This document shows positions 9,214-20,767 of a stretch of DNA of 64,000 bases, piece by piece. Under the pieces are notes generated by a model that saw only the letters and a program-made list of their open reading frames with translations, searched no databases and was not told where the DNA came from. The stretch is from Muricea muricata (taxonomy: Eukaryota; Cnidaria; Anthozoa; Malacalcyonacea; Plexauridae): assembly GCA_963855995.1 (NCBI GenBank), contig OY979718.1:48829559-48893558 (forward strand), written 5' to 3'. The translations under genes were made by a program, and so were the position numbers. The stretch's first letter is position 1; each line of letters begins with the position of its first letter.

Positions 9214-10431
9214 ATGAACAGAGTAGAGGAACTTCAAGCCGGTTATAAAAAACATCCTTATCATCAATCACAGGAAAAAGAACGTGTAAAATAACATCTC
9301 TTATCAAAACGGATGCACATCCTGGAGATACTTATTACGTGCCAATACCAACATTAGGACCATCACAATGCATTATTCTTGACACGCTATGTTTAACTTT
9401 GAAAACAGTAACACAAAGTCCTGGTTTTTAAGTAATCTTGGAGGATAATTAACGGGAAAACGTATTCTCATCGGAGATAAGGATGTTTACAAAAACACTG
9501 GAGAAAGCATGTTAGAGGCTTACAAAGACCTTTGGAAATCTGACGAAAAAAGAGGTAACATGGCGGAATACGGATTGGCCAACGAAAACGTTAAAAAACT
9601 AATGTCAAAGGACGACAGCGGAAATAAAACGGCCAAAACAAATGGTGTGCTTGACGAAACCATTGCCACCCTTCATGAAAGAAAGAAAATTTCTTTGGGA
9701 CAAATTTTATGTGATCACGGTCCACACGCTCCGTATGGTATGAGCGACTTTCAGCATCGAATTACACTACCAGCACCTAGTTCCATCATGAAAGCACAAA
9801 GCAGTGAGTCAGTAGGCAGCTAGAAGTTGAAAGACATGCAACTCGAATACGAAACCATAGAAAGCGAAAGTTTGGCACAGGAAGTAAGATCCAGTTACGA
9901 GGTTGGAAGATCATTGGCATACGACTACTCAACGTTGTTAAAAACGTTGTCCTGGAGCAAAAGCAGCACAAAGGGAAGTTATTGACATTAACATTCCAAC
10001 AAGAATTCTTAAAGCAGTTATTTTGCTGTTTACCAAACCAGGTGCTAAAGATAGTGAAAATTACCCATTTTCAAACATAACAAAGGTTAGCGTTACGGTG
10101 GAAGAAAATCCCAACGACATTTACAGCGACGGTCTCATTGAAACGTAAACTGTATGACGAAGCTCGAAGATATTTCGGGTCTAAAGATGTCAAGGACAAC
10201 GTGTCGTGCAGGGAACACTATACCAACAAGTTTGCCATGGTCATTGACGTCCGAACGGTTGACGAGGACACGGTGGTCGGAAGCTGAAGAAGACTCATAG
10301 GTACTCAGTCTGGAATTTTGTTGGAAATTGAAAAAGATATGATGGCAGAAAACTTAAATTGTCACGTTATGGTGGTTGCAGATGGGTTGTTTAACATCGT
10401 TGACAAACAAATACAAAGCTTAGAATACTAA
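9214..10431 (+). pseudogene. Probable Polinton major capsid protein
   Basis: The ATG at 9214 opens a roughly 400-codon gene. It is broken early (TAA at 9292, then shifts to about 9480), continuous over 9509-9823 (104 codons), then shifted again up to the TAA at 10429. Landmarks are PGDTYYVPIPTLGPSQ near the N terminus, HGPHAPYGMSDFQHRITLP in the middle and IGTQSGILLEIEKD near the C terminus. Its size, beta-rich make-up and position directly before the packaging ATPase (TAA abuts the next ATG) suit the double jelly-roll capsid protein of Polintons. The fold itself cannot be shown from this sequence, so a minor capsid protein remains possible. Confidence 0.5.
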
Positions 10432-11023
10432 ATGAAGACCCCACTTAACTTGATAATAGTCGGAATGACGGGTTGTGGAAAAATTTACTATCTCCTAAGA
10501 ATGTTGGAACATGAATATAAAGGACATTTTGATTACATTTTTGTTATTTGTCCAACTTTCGAATATAACACAACATATCAGGAATGGAAGTTTAAAAACG
10601 ATCCTCACGTTTTTGCAATCCCATGTGATCAGGACAACGTGGACATTTACCTCCGAACGTGTTACCGAGTTTGCAAAAGGAACCAAGAGCTTAATAATTC
10701 TGGATGATTGTGCCAGTTCACAGGATGTTAAAAAAAGAACGGGCGAATTGGTAAAACTGGCCTTCAGCGCAAGGCATTTTGGTTTGTCCACCATCGTCAT
10801 CACACAACAATTAACTTCCGTCGCAAAACCTTACAGGGAAAACATATCCAAGTTAGCAACTTTTTACAATCCGAGTTCAAAGGACATGAAAGCCTTATTG
10901 GACGAGTATTTGGGAGATGTTGACAAAAAAGATGACATAATAAAAACTCTTGAAAACAACGACTACGCAAGATTGGAAAAAGAACTACGAAGACCATACG
11001 AACATAAAATTGTAATTGAGTAA
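10432..11023 (+). pseudogene. Polinton FtsK/HerA-type packaging ATPase
   Basis: The ATG immediately follows the capsid-like stop. The first frame (10432-10707) has the P-loop GMTGCGKI, where the Thr/Ser after the invariant Lys is Ile (codon 10483-10485). The second frame (to 11023) has Walker B LIILDDCAS followed by the downstream FSARHFGLSTIVITQQ segment. A one-base frameshift near 10655 separates the two. The family pumps DNA into capsids of Polintons and related viruses. The Walker A substitution and frameshift make this copy inactive. Confidence 0.85.
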
Positions 11024-11057
11024 AAAATTTTTAACCTATATAGGTTAAAAAATAAAA

Positions 11058-11186
11058 ATGTTAACTCAAAGAGAAAAGATGTTAATAATAATAACATTCT
11101 GCCTTACATTTTGCTTTGCTGTAATTGTGCTAACATATTCAATTACTGCATTTTTAATCATATGCATTATGGTAAAACATTACTAA
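11058..11186 (+). CDS. 42-residue single-pass membrane peptide
   Basis: A small ORF starts MLTQREKMLIIITFCLTFCF, with one long hydrophobic segment (about residues 8-38) and a short MVKHY tail. It begins 34 nt after the ATPase stop, following a short palindrome (acctatataggt, 11033-11044). Complete and undamaged, but too small for a functional call; it could be chance. Confidence 0.3.
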   Translation: MLTQREKMLIIITFCLTFCFAVIVLTYSITAFLIICIMVKHY

Positions 11187-11207
11187 TACGTTAGCTCATT
11201 AAAAATG

Positions 11208-11519
11208 TTAATCTTCATTTTTGGAACACCTTTTCTCAACAATGTGTGCTCCCACCGTAACTCCACCGCTTAACAACCCAACCATCGAAATGTATTTTGC
11301 TATAAAACCAATCACTTTTCATTACATCTCTTTTTAACAACTCATTATTGGCAAGGTCATTTTCCAACGCAACGTTGTCCTTTACGGCTTCTATCTATCT
11401 AAAACTTCATCAGATGCTTTTTGAATATATCTCTCCGTGGGTTTAATTATTTTTTCAGCAGCCAATCTTAATAACTCTTCGCGATAATTTAGTTCTGTTG
11501 ATATAAATTCATCTTCCAT
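11208..11519 (-). pseudogene. Polinton helical protein with C-terminal anchor, frameshifted
   Basis: The ATG at 11519 starts MEDEFISTELNYREELLRLA, a charged helix, continuing to an in-frame TAG after about 42 codons. Other frames carry the reading on (EAVKDNVALENDLANNELLK) to a hydrophobic segment, SMVGLLSGGVTVGAHIV, and a stop at 11208-11210. At least two frameshifts are needed. It is convergent with the peptide at 11058. Function unknown; membrane-anchored by inference. Confidence 0.4.
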
Positions 11520-11522
11520 TTA

Positions 11523-12039
11523 TTAGATGGTTTGCACTTTTTCTACGTAAAAATACGAGTCTTGTTTACAATCTATGCCACAGCCTGCAGCTTCGTTTTC
11601 AAAAAGCCAGGTAGAAAAACCCAAAAGTTTTGGCTCGCTAACATGTGCAACCAGCCCTTGAAGTAATAACTCGTTGGATGCACCATCTTCGCTCAACGCG
11701 TAAGACCTTCCGTAATTTATAACATTTCCCCTGTAATTTCTAAAAAACCCAGAAATGTGAATGTGCTTTCCGCTTCCTTTGTGAAAATAACCACCGTTAG
11801 CGTTATTCTGGGTATGTTTTGTAAACGTTGTGTCGGAACTATCGTAATGTTTATAATTTGTGGACACATCACGATCCTTGTTGTCCTTGATCTCCTTTAT
11901 TTCCTTTTGGTCCTCGCGGTCCTGCCGGTCGAGTATCTCTTTTGTCACCCTTCAAACCTTGTTGTCCTTTGTCTCCTTTTAATCCTTGAGAACCCGTACC
12001 TCCATTTTTATTTTTATTTTTATTTAGTTTACATTTCAT
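11523..12039 (-). pseudogene. Polinton collagen-like protein
   Basis: Starting MKCKLNKNKNKN at 12039, the frame enters about 14 Gly-X-Y triplets (GSQGLKGDKGQQGLKGDK onward), with two interruptions, until a TGA at 11869-11871. After a frameshift near 11880 the second frame (down to 11523) gives a globular C-terminal part with Cys, His and aromatic residues (GKHIHISGFFRNYRG). Collagen-like repeats with a globular head are typical of virion fibres and adhesins; surface decoration is the likely role. Frameshifted, so no longer functional. Confidence 0.65.
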
Positions 12040-12133
12040 TAACCACTTTTCGAAGGTGTTTTTTTTCTGGTTCTTTGACGACTGCGTCGTGGACTTTGAA
12101 TTGAAGATTGTTTTTGTTGTCGGATTGCGTGAT

Positions 12134-12469
12134 TTATTCTATTTTGAGAACCGCGTTGGTTACAAATCTTTTGTTTTCGAATTCGACTTCGTTATCATTT
12201 TCGTCGTAAAAGATAGTATCTAGGTTTTTTCCGTAAAAATTTTTTGATAATTCAATTTTGGTTTCTGTGATAAAATTTTGTAATTTCTGTTTTGTGGTTT
12301 CGTCAAGGATTAAAAACATTGATAGCGTGTTGAATTTTTCATTTTTTTTTACTCCGTGAGATTAACATTTTTCGGTCTCTAAAAATAGTGGTTCGTCGTT
12401 GTTGGTCGTGATCCACATTTTTGAAATGTTGTTGTTTGAAGGTTTTGGAGTTGAAAGTTTGAATGACAT
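12134..12469 (-). pseudogene. Unidentified Polinton protein with one in-frame stop
   Basis: The ATG at 12469 opens MSFKLSTPKPSNNNISKMW and runs in one frame to 12134, apart from a single internal TAA near 12362. The C-terminal 61 codons are acidic and helical (DETTKQKLQNFITETKIEL) and end ENKRFVTNAVLKIE. It is the outermost recognisable gene on this side of the element. No known domain is seen; a nucleic-acid-binding replication protein is possible but unsupported. Confidence 0.4.
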
Positions 12470-12570
12470 TGCTTATTTATTGTATGTTATTTTTGTTATT
12501 TTTTGTTGAAAATTTTCTTGGAAAAATGGTTGAAATGAAAAATTGCGTTATAAGCGGCGTCTTCATGCTA

Positions 12571-12678
12571 TGGTCGTAACAGGGGGGCGTGAATGTTTTC
12601 ACGAAGATAGAAAGCATATACGACGCAAAGTGCTTTGACCTTCGTGAAAACATTCACGTCCCCCTCCTGTCACGGCCA
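12571..12678. repeat. Foldback hairpin beside the Polinton
   Basis: Arms 12571-12616 and 12631-12678 are inverted copies (cgtgaatgttttcacgaag) with about 85-90% pairing around a 14-nt loop. The structure could be a small foldback element, or part of the end of the Polinton. No target duplication was found. Confidence 0.7.
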
Positions 12679-12699
12679 AAATACATTGCCCATGCGAGA

Positions 12700-14622
12700 C
12701 TGGCATGAAATATTTTGACACAGTTGTAATACACCGAAATAGTGATAATATATTTAGAGAAATACCATTTATGTTCCTATGAAAAAGATTTTAAAACTGC
12801 TGTTTATTTGAAGCTCTAAGCTCTAAATTGACATTTCACCAAAATTGTTGTAAGGACATTTTCTTGCAAAATATTAGTCCAAGGCCTATCACACCTCCTA
12901 ATGACCATCCCTAATAGCATCATCTCTGTGCCATATTAGCACCTCAGATAAGCCAAAACATTCATAGTTTGGTAGATAGCACTATGGCAAAGTTGTCATA
13001 TTTGGTTGTGATCGGTTTCAGACGTTTCCCCTGGATATCAACTTACCCTACAACAGTTGAGATTATCTGTACTAGATAACGCCTTTTTAATCATACACAA
13101 AATAAATTGAAAATTATAAGGAAGCCCTAAATTATGAGAATCGACAATATCCAACTTAATAAGACTATTACTTAATAACTGCGTAATTGGAGTGAATAAC
13201 GTAAATGCAACAAAATATGCTATATTAAAGTAAATGGACCAACAAATGACAAATGTTTTCCTAATTCATTCAAAATCCTGTAGTAAATATCAATCTCAAC
13301 TAATCAAAATAATCTCTCATTTTGAGTTTGAGTAATCAGAGGACCAAAAAAGAACCGGTTGAGGGGGCGAAACACTCGCATCAGATGTTCTTTAGTAGCA
13401 AAATACATTAAATTATATTTTGTTGCAAACGTGCATGACGATACATTTTTAACTGAAAGAATACAATCATATAGATAATACATAGTTAGCACTTCCAGTA
13501 ACAGACATCATTTAAAATCGCCTGGCATTGTGGGCCCTCAAAGAACTAATCATAAAAATTCATAAAAATTTATTAACCCAATTTCACACGTTTCCCCAAT
13601 AAATTACCAACATTAGTATCAGGAATTACAAGTTAACGTAATTAAGGTAAGTTAATACAAAAGTGTTACCCTGCGCAATGGCCACGGTAGCTGGAGGCTT
13701 TCGAGTTAGCCGCTGCCTACGTTTAACTACAATTTGGGGTTAGGACGGTAGCTAGTTAAATAAATAATCAAGTCTCTACATAAGTAAGAATTACTAATCT
13801 ATTTGTTTTTGTGTTTGTGAAATGAGCAGATACTGACTAAAAAGCCGAAGAGCAAGCTAGCGTCTCAACAAGCAAACTTCAAAACATGAAAACTGTAAAG
13901 TATTTTTAAAAAAGTATATAAATACTTACAACAACTGTATCCACTGCAACAACAAGGTCAGGTTGAATTGTCTTAAAAATAAACAAGTTACATAATAATA
14001 TACGTTTTGTAATTGAGTACATGCAGCTATTTCAATTAAGGTTGCCCAGAGCAAAGCGGAAAAGTGAAATACAAACGCGAAAAGCTTAATTGAAATAGCT
14101 GTATATCAATAGTTATAACTACTTTCGGGCATGTTCTTATGAGTATATATGATGCTTTTTCTAATATTGTGCTAGATAGTTCCAACGGATTGTGCAACGG
14201 AATTAGGATACAAAGATATTTGTCTCACCTTTTGTAGACGACGATAAACCTCTAAAGCTTTTTGCCTAGCGGTTTCCTTAGCATACTCACTGGCATTGCT
14301 AAATAAGGACTTTTCCAAATTTTCTTCAAACAGTGATGGAACTGAAGTGAACTTTAAACCCTGCAACAGGTTGAAAAAAGTCATTTTACTTGCAGCTACA
14401 ATAGCGACGCAGCTTTGCAGCAAGCTGCCAGATATGTAGCGAAGGTTTCGGCTTTGGAGGGAGTACTTTTAATTCTGCAGTACGCGCTGTGGCGCATTTA
14501 AATTCGTAATCTTCACTGCGTGATTTAAAGACCAGAATCATCGTTTACTATAGTCCCTCTGCGAAGACCAGTCACCTAGCCGAACTTCCCAAAGATCTTC
14601 TTCAGTAATCTTAGGCATTTGC
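12700..14622. other. Gene-free stretch
   Basis: AT-rich DNA without a convincing gene. It holds one short inverted repeat with perfect 17-bp arms (14024-14040 and 14085-14101). A minus-strand open frame at 14172-14423 ends beside a plausible GTGAG donor near 14228; it might be an exon but matches nothing I recognise. Confidence 0.4.
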
Positions 14623-14835
14623 ATGTACACAAATTCACGACTTGACGTTACTGAACTGAGTAAACTGTGTGAGCCTGACATCGAAGCTGAATGGTTCCTC
14701 GTAAAAATGGGCCGTTTACCAAGAGGAATCAAGTCTATTAACAGTTATCACCCTCCTCAGAGCATCGATCGCAAGCTCCGTTCACATATTTTTAACTCCC
14801 TTCATTCCCTTCTTGCTACTTATCCGAAATCCTAA
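14623..14835 (+). pseudogene. Non-LTR retrotransposon endonuclease fragment
   Basis: A 70-codon frame contains SRLDVTELSKLCEPD and then VKMGRLPRGIKSINSYHPPQ, followed by IFNSLHSLLATYPKS. The LPRG...YHPP pattern is typical of the AP-type endonuclease domain of CR1/L2-like non-LTR retrotransposons. The order of segments looks rearranged and no reverse transcriptase follows, so this is a truncated relic. The assignment rests on short motifs. Confidence 0.5.
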
Positions 14836-16431
14836 AATGGGATGCTTTTTAACTTTTATTTATTTTTATGTATTTCAACTTATTATACTTTAGGCAATTT
14901 ATTTTAGTGTTTTTTCTAATAAATTCTTGATTGTTGTAATATAGTTAAATTTAATCTTATCTGTGATCTGTATAACATGAGCTTTTCGGTCTTCCTTGCG
15001 TTGACTGCCATTCAAGAGCTTCATTAAAACAATAATTTTTAATAATAATACTGAATAAACTAAATTGCATTTCACATAGAATACAGTAGCTTTCGCTCTA
15101 AAAAAATAATAACAAATTCAATCTATTTGGCAGCTACTGCCATTACATTTCCTTGTTTAAGGTATTTAACCTGCTGGCTGGGATTGTTGGGGGGGGGGGG
15201 GCAGGAGCATGCCCGTCCGGCAATAATGCATTTTGGGGTATTGTAGCGGCGCAATTAAGGAAAAAAGTTGAAGGTTTAGATAAAACACATTTTAACAGCG
15301 TTGAATGTTGATTTGAGAAAATGTGACAATTTAATTAAGAAGTGAAGACTGTTTAATGCAGTAGTTATACAAATAGACTCCCCCCCCCCCATTTTGCAGT
15401 ATACTTAAATATTTTAGATGGGATGGCAATAGACTTTTTATCTTCACAACTAATACAACACTTTAGATATTAATCTTTCTTAATTAGGTTTAGCCTTCCC
15501 TGAGGGAAAAACCAAAGTGGCAGGAAGCAGGAGAAAATGCACAACTATAATAAAGTGTTGGGAATTGATTCTTCCCATATATAAGCATGTGACATGCATG
15601 AGGTTTTGCATGAAGTCTCAAAATTTTCAAAACTCAGAAAAACTGAATCAAAGTGGCTTCAATTTTCCCCCTGACTTATTATTCCAGTTTACTTATAGTT
15701 GGCAGCAAGTGCAAGATTGCCAATAAGGGCCTTTTTTTGCAAACCTCTGTTTGCAATCTGAATATTATATTTTGACTGGATCACGAAAATTGGAAGTGTC
15801 CCAGTTTTGAAGGTTTGAAGGTGTGAATGTCTTTACTCTTGTGTGAGTGGATTTACCAAACAAGCTAGCGCTATTGCCCAATTGATAGTGGATCCAAGCC
15901 ACCTATGGTTTAACGTCTTTATCTGAGAAGACATGAAAGACTTTTGGCAATAAAATGTTTTATTGTTTTATGTGAAAGACCAGGGTGCATTCTGTGCACA
16001 AAATTTCGTACATCTCCGGCGTGGAGTTGTACTAGTCTTGCGTAATGGCTATCGCTCAGATCTTGGCGTAACGATGCCCGACGTTGCGGCGCATATTTTT
16101 GTACGTATTCAAAAATATATGTCTATAAAAATATTAACTGCGGAATCCTGAAACATAAATTTATTTAGTATAGATCAAAAAACAAAATAAACAAACATTT
16201 TATACGTGATTTTTTATCGCGTCCAATTATTTTTTTTAACGTCATAGCGCCATTTTTCGCTTTTTTTGTCGTTTCCCTTTTCTGAGGTTTTAAACATGAA
16301 TTAACATGGACCAGGTAGATGTTTGGAAATGTTTTTTTTTATCATCTGGTGATCTGTTCATCCATTTTTTTTTAATTTTAAAGTCTTTAACAACAATTTA
16401 ATATAAACTATATTAATGTTTTTTTATAAAA
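14836..16431. other. Gene-free stretch with homopolymer runs
   Basis: No gene is seen. The stretch carries a G run (15188-15201) and a C run (15380-15390). A 40-bp segment near 15655-15700 is repeated with divergence at about 24205-24245 (aattttcc...gacttat...ttccag), suggesting a shared dispersed repeat. Confidence 0.35.
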
Positions 16432-19205
16432 ATGTCGAATTTTAAGGAAATACCTTTGTCTATCCTATGTCATGTATGTAAGAATGAAGTCAGTGGAAGC
16501 CATAGCTGCAGCAGATGCTCCAGATGTGTTCATTTAATTTGTGGAAAACCTGTTGGTGAGGAAGGTTATGGTCAGAAAGTTGTTTGCTTTTCATGCGAAA
16601 AAGGTAAGCCAAACTTTTCTCGGTCATATTTTTTTGTTTTGGAAGATATTGCTACATATTTGTAATTTGATTACCGTGTACAATTGCAGGAAACGTTAAC
16701 GATGAGAGGAAAACGGAGGTTAAACCGTCTTCGCCAAAGCGACAGTTAACCTTGGATTGGGTCAAAAGCAGTATATCTTCCAAAAATTTAGAGTTAGAAG
16801 AACCTAGAAAAAACAAAAGTGTTCAGTCTTCAAGGAAAGCACGAGGAGAGATTCACTAGTGTTTGTTGATTGGACAGCTCCAGCATCCAAAGACACAAGG
16901 AAAGGTGATACAAGTTACTAGAAAAAAAAACATGCACTTTTGTACCTATATCATCTCCAGCAGTTTCCAGAATCAGAGATAAATAAAAAACATATGGAAG
17001 ATGCGACAGCAAAAATCATCAAGTAAGACAGGACCAAGAGTCAAAAGATCCCCTGTGTCTGGTAGGAAGTGAATCGTCGAAGCATCACAAAGAAATGGGC
17101 GAATATACGAAGAAGAAAGAAGAATTAAAGCGTGAAACCACAGCCTGCACAAATCTCTTTCGTGCAGCAATAACAGATCTCGAGCTTGGTGCTGCAGCAA
17201 AGCATTTGGAGACTGTGCTATCCCTTCTGGCTTACTGCTCTGTAGATATTGGGAAAATGGGGCATGGTCGCAACAATTTCAATGACATTATTTACTGTCT
17301 TGAAAAAAATGTCGATGAAAAGATCAAATCTTGGCTATCTACTCCTCTGCCTTCAACTTTGCTTCCTCCTCATTACTGGGTGACTGCATACAAAGCAACA
17401 CCATCTCGTACAACAAATCAAGTCGTTCTCATTGTTGCAAGGAGCAAAGATGGAAAACTTTGTCCCAACCCGATTGAAGCTCCAGCAGTTTACACAGAAT
17501 TTAAAGAGGCTTCTTATGATGTGCTCGCAAAGCGGATATTAAATGGAATATCTGATCACCTTGGAGTCGATGCTCATTCCCAACTGTGCGGCGTTTCAGC
17601 AGATGACCCACACCAAGCACGGCTTTAAGGAATGTCTTCGTCAATTGGTTTGAACGATGACGATGATATCGCATTACCGATAACCTGGGACACAGCTCAT
17701 CTTCTAAATCTCTCTGTCACTGATGTTCGAGATGGTAATACCAAGTCAGGCTCGTTCTTCAGATAATTCATCAAGCGCTGCAACATCTTTAATCACGTGT
17801 TGGCCTATGGAAAAGGTTTCGCATTCTTAGAGATGGTTGACAAAAATGCAAGGCGGCCCGTTTCCGACGCAACTCAGCGATTCGCAAGTTCGTCGTTTGA
17901 ACAGTGGCTCAAGATAGAGAAAAGTTTTGAATCACTTTGGAAAGCGTTTGATCGACTTCACCCGAACCGCAGTGAAGAAGCAGAATGGCAATATATGATT
18001 GGGGGCTCTGATCTCGTTTGCGATCTTTTGGCACTGCTGGATATTTTACAATCTGTCGTTGAGTTTCTTTCTGCCCAGTCGCTTGATACTCTAATCTGGA
18101 AACTAAAGCAGTGGTGGCCAAAAGTTGAATCACATTTAAATAGAGCGGCAGATGGGGATCCTAAATTCTTCCAAAGAATGAATAAGGTGAAGCCTGATCT
18201 TCATCCAGAAGGTGTTTTCAAAGGAGTAAAACTCTTACCCGGATGGCTGATAATGATAGAATAATTATGGAAGGGATGCAGGAGTAGATCGTTTTACGTG
18301 GCAAATGAGGGAAGAGTCCAATGTTATTGAAGATCATAAAAGGTTTGCAAAAGACCTGGTTTGCCCGTTAAAGAAACGAATCCAGTCAGTTCTTGAGAAT
18401 GAGGCGGTGGCGGAGCTTGAAGTGTTCGATGCAGCAAATCTGGTGAACCTTAACTGTGGAGCTTTAATTGATGAAAAAATCGCATTCTTCCGCTCAGAAG
18501 GAGAAGTTGAAGATTATAGCGTTGAGAAGTGCAAGAAGCTAATGAAAGTGGTGTCAAAGATACCTCACATTTAATCTTCAGGCTTGAACTTTGATTCACG
18601 CATGGCACATTCCTACATGGACTGTTTGGAAAGAGCAGTTCGAAAAGGCATTTGGTGAGGCCCAGAGTGGTTTGATGCTGTTAATGACAAAGAAGAAACC
18701 ACCCCCTTCGATAACGGCGATGTGTTGATCGAGATCAGACCAGAAGAATTAGTTCAGCTCCAGTCAGTGTTTGTCTTGCAATTTTCCTCTGGAAAGGGTC
18801 GCAGAGTCAAGCTACACGAATCATGCTTTTATCAATCTTTTTATTCCAGCCAAGATGTGTACGACATTGCAAAACCTCCGACATGCGTTTTACTTGACGT
18901 TGCTTTGGCAAAAGGTGGACCCGAAGCGATTGGTGAAAGTTTCTACAATTCAATGCGTAGTCAACAGCAGTCCGGTGGTCAAGCGTACGTCTCTTTGGTA
19001 CGATGTACAAAGGTAAACTGGTGCTCGCCCTCTATTAGCCTTTGCGAAAACATCATCCAAGACTTTGTATCTCAGTGGGGATAAGTATATCAAACCACAT
19101 CGTGTTCTGACATTTTTTTCATCTCGTGCAAACCAGTATGATGTATCAAAAGTTGTTGATCGAGTTAATTCAAAAGAAGGACGCTGCCCATTTTTGGCAG
19201 ATTAA
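16432..19205 (+). pseudogene. Zinc-finger transposase-like gene, degraded
   Basis: Exon 1 (16432-16603) encodes a Cys/His-rich N-terminal finger: CHVC, GSHSC, CSRCVH, ICGKPVGEEGYG, CFSC. A well-formed intron (GTAAGC donor at 16604, TTGCAG acceptor ending 16689) follows. The remainder reads across frames: 17095-17628, then about 17629-18264, 18305-18574 and 18670-19205. Landmarks are LCGVSADDPHQARL, LPITWDTAHLLNLS and RRPVSDATQRFASSSFEQW, with a C-terminal FFSSRANQYDVSKVVDRVN segment. Stops at 16858, 17626 and 18262 and several shifts break it. The pattern resembles hAT-like RNase H-fold proteins found repeatedly in invertebrate genomes, but I cannot name the family or locate terminal repeats. 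Confidence 0.5.
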
Positions 19206-19623
19206 AATGTATCAAATGAGTTTTCCTACAACAAGTATACTAAGGATATCTATACTATGATTTTTCGAAAATACTATAGGCTATGGGGCACGATGTTGGT
19301 GCGTCCGTGCGTGATAATACACCAAACAATGTCAAAACAATTCAAGTTCGTTATTAACAAATTAATTGTTATAACATGTAGCTCGTTTATTAAAATTGTT
19401 AAATGTTATTGTCTGTGTTTGCAAATGCTCAGTTGTATTTATTTTTCTAAAATAATACCAACTTATAATATAGTCCTACATTTTGTTATTGGCAGGCGTT
19501 GAACTTCAAATTCCCGGTCTCTTTTAGTTCCGAAGTTATTTACAAAAATACACAAAATATAAACTGCTGACTCAGGGAAAGTTGTGACGTCACTAGTTGG
19601 GTAAGTACGTTTAATAAATAGAG

Positions 19624-19777
19624 ATTACTGCCTGGTTGGCGAGTGCGTGCGATTTTTATGCACGAGTTGTGAAAGATTGCGAAACGAACGAGTGAGCGAA
19701 GCGAACGAGTGAGTTTAGCAATCTTTCACAACAAGAACATAATAAAAATCGTACAAACGAGCCAACCATGCAGTAAT
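19624..19777. repeat. Foldback element with gagcgaagcgaacgag loop
   Basis: Arms 19624-19680 and 19718-19777 (attactgcctggttggc and complement) pair over nearly 60 bp. The loop carries a tandem cgaacgagtgag/cgaagcgaacgag repeat. A related loop motif (cgaacgagcgcagcgagtgag) occurs at about 38275-38295 in another foldback copy. Confidence 0.75.
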
Positions 19778-20330
19778 TTGTTTATGCCAAACATATAGAG
19801 ATTATTTTAAAACTGGAAACCTGTCAAAGGCGAACAATGTTGAAACAAAATATTGAACTCTCAAAACAAAATCATACCATTTGTTTCTCCGTTATTTGAC
19901 CTAAATAGTGAGTCAAAGCTGTTCTTCTTTCTGTTTCATATGTTTTTTAGTGAGGAAACTCTTCTTCTTTTAGACATAAAAGCCAAATACCCTTTCGCTC
20001 CTTCCCCAACACGGCGGCCATGTGAGCAAAATAACAATACGATTTTCTTCACTAGTGAGAAAAACCGTATAGCCAATCAAAATGCTGATACCATAAATTT
20101 TCACTAGTGAAAAAAATCGTACGGCCAATGAAAACGCTTATTCGTTTCTCCATAGTGAAAATACGATTTTTATTTCACCCGTTTACCTCGCGTAAATCTC
20201 TATATGTATGGCATAAACACAGAAACGAACACAGCTCAGTTATTATTACCTCAAATTCAATAAAATTTTGGACACAGATACTGCATTCCAAGAAATATCC
20301 AAAAACATTCTAACGTCAAGGTAACACTGT

Positions 20331-20767
20331 CAGTGGCGTAGCCAGCCCGACAATTTAGTTCCTCTATGCAAATATCAAATCATGATGATTATTCGTTTCA
20401 TTAGAAATTGTTGTTTTCTCAGCAGTGAATACGAAAATATTTGCATAGCGGGACTAAATCGTCGGGCTGGCTACGCCACAGAGTACTACACAGAGGGTTC
20501 CCTTCATTTATTTTCCTATGATTTTTGCGTAACGGCCTTTTGCTCAAACGTGCGCTAAAGAGTGGTGGTCACCCTCCTGAAAATGGCGGCGAAGTTCGGA
20601 GCCTTTTGAGGTTGTCAGGGGGGGGGGGTGAATGCCTCTATGCACTTGCTGGGATAAAATTCTTAGCAAGTGCATCGAGGCACTGACCCCCCTGACAACT
20701 ACCAATCCGCGTTACGCTTTTTTCGTCGAAGAAGCCCTCTGTGTAGTACTCTGTGGCTACGCTACTG
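20331..20767. mobile_element. hAT-type MITE with 8-bp TSD
   Basis: A 437-bp element begins cagtggcgtagcc and ends ggctacgctactg, flanked by perfect aacactgt copies (20323-20330 and 20768-20775). It has internal inverted pairs at 20331-20358/20452-20478 and about 20478-20503/20727-20752, plus a G run (20618-20628). An 8-bp duplication and CAGTG-type ends are standard for hAT elements. No transposase. Confidence 0.9.

Larger units (their letters stand above)
1..12470. mobile_element. Degenerate Polinton/Maverick element (left end outside window)
   Basis: About 12.5 kb carries the Polinton set in broken form: protein-primed family B DNA polymerase (1-3232, +), retrovirus-like integrase (from 7015, +), a probable major capsid protein (9214-10431, +), FtsK/HerA-type packaging ATPase (10432-11023, +), a collagen-like protein (11523-12039, -) and short hydrophobic proteins. 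Polintons are large self-synthesising DNA transposons related to viruses. The left end lies outside the window and I could not identify the right terminal inverted repeat; the last recognisable gene starts at 12469 on the minus strand. Stops, frameshifts and later insertions throughout show that this copy is dead. Confidence 0.88.

Noticed and set aside
15188-15201. G-quadruplex
   Set aside because: A single homopolymer run; probably repeat-derived, with no gene promoter nearby.
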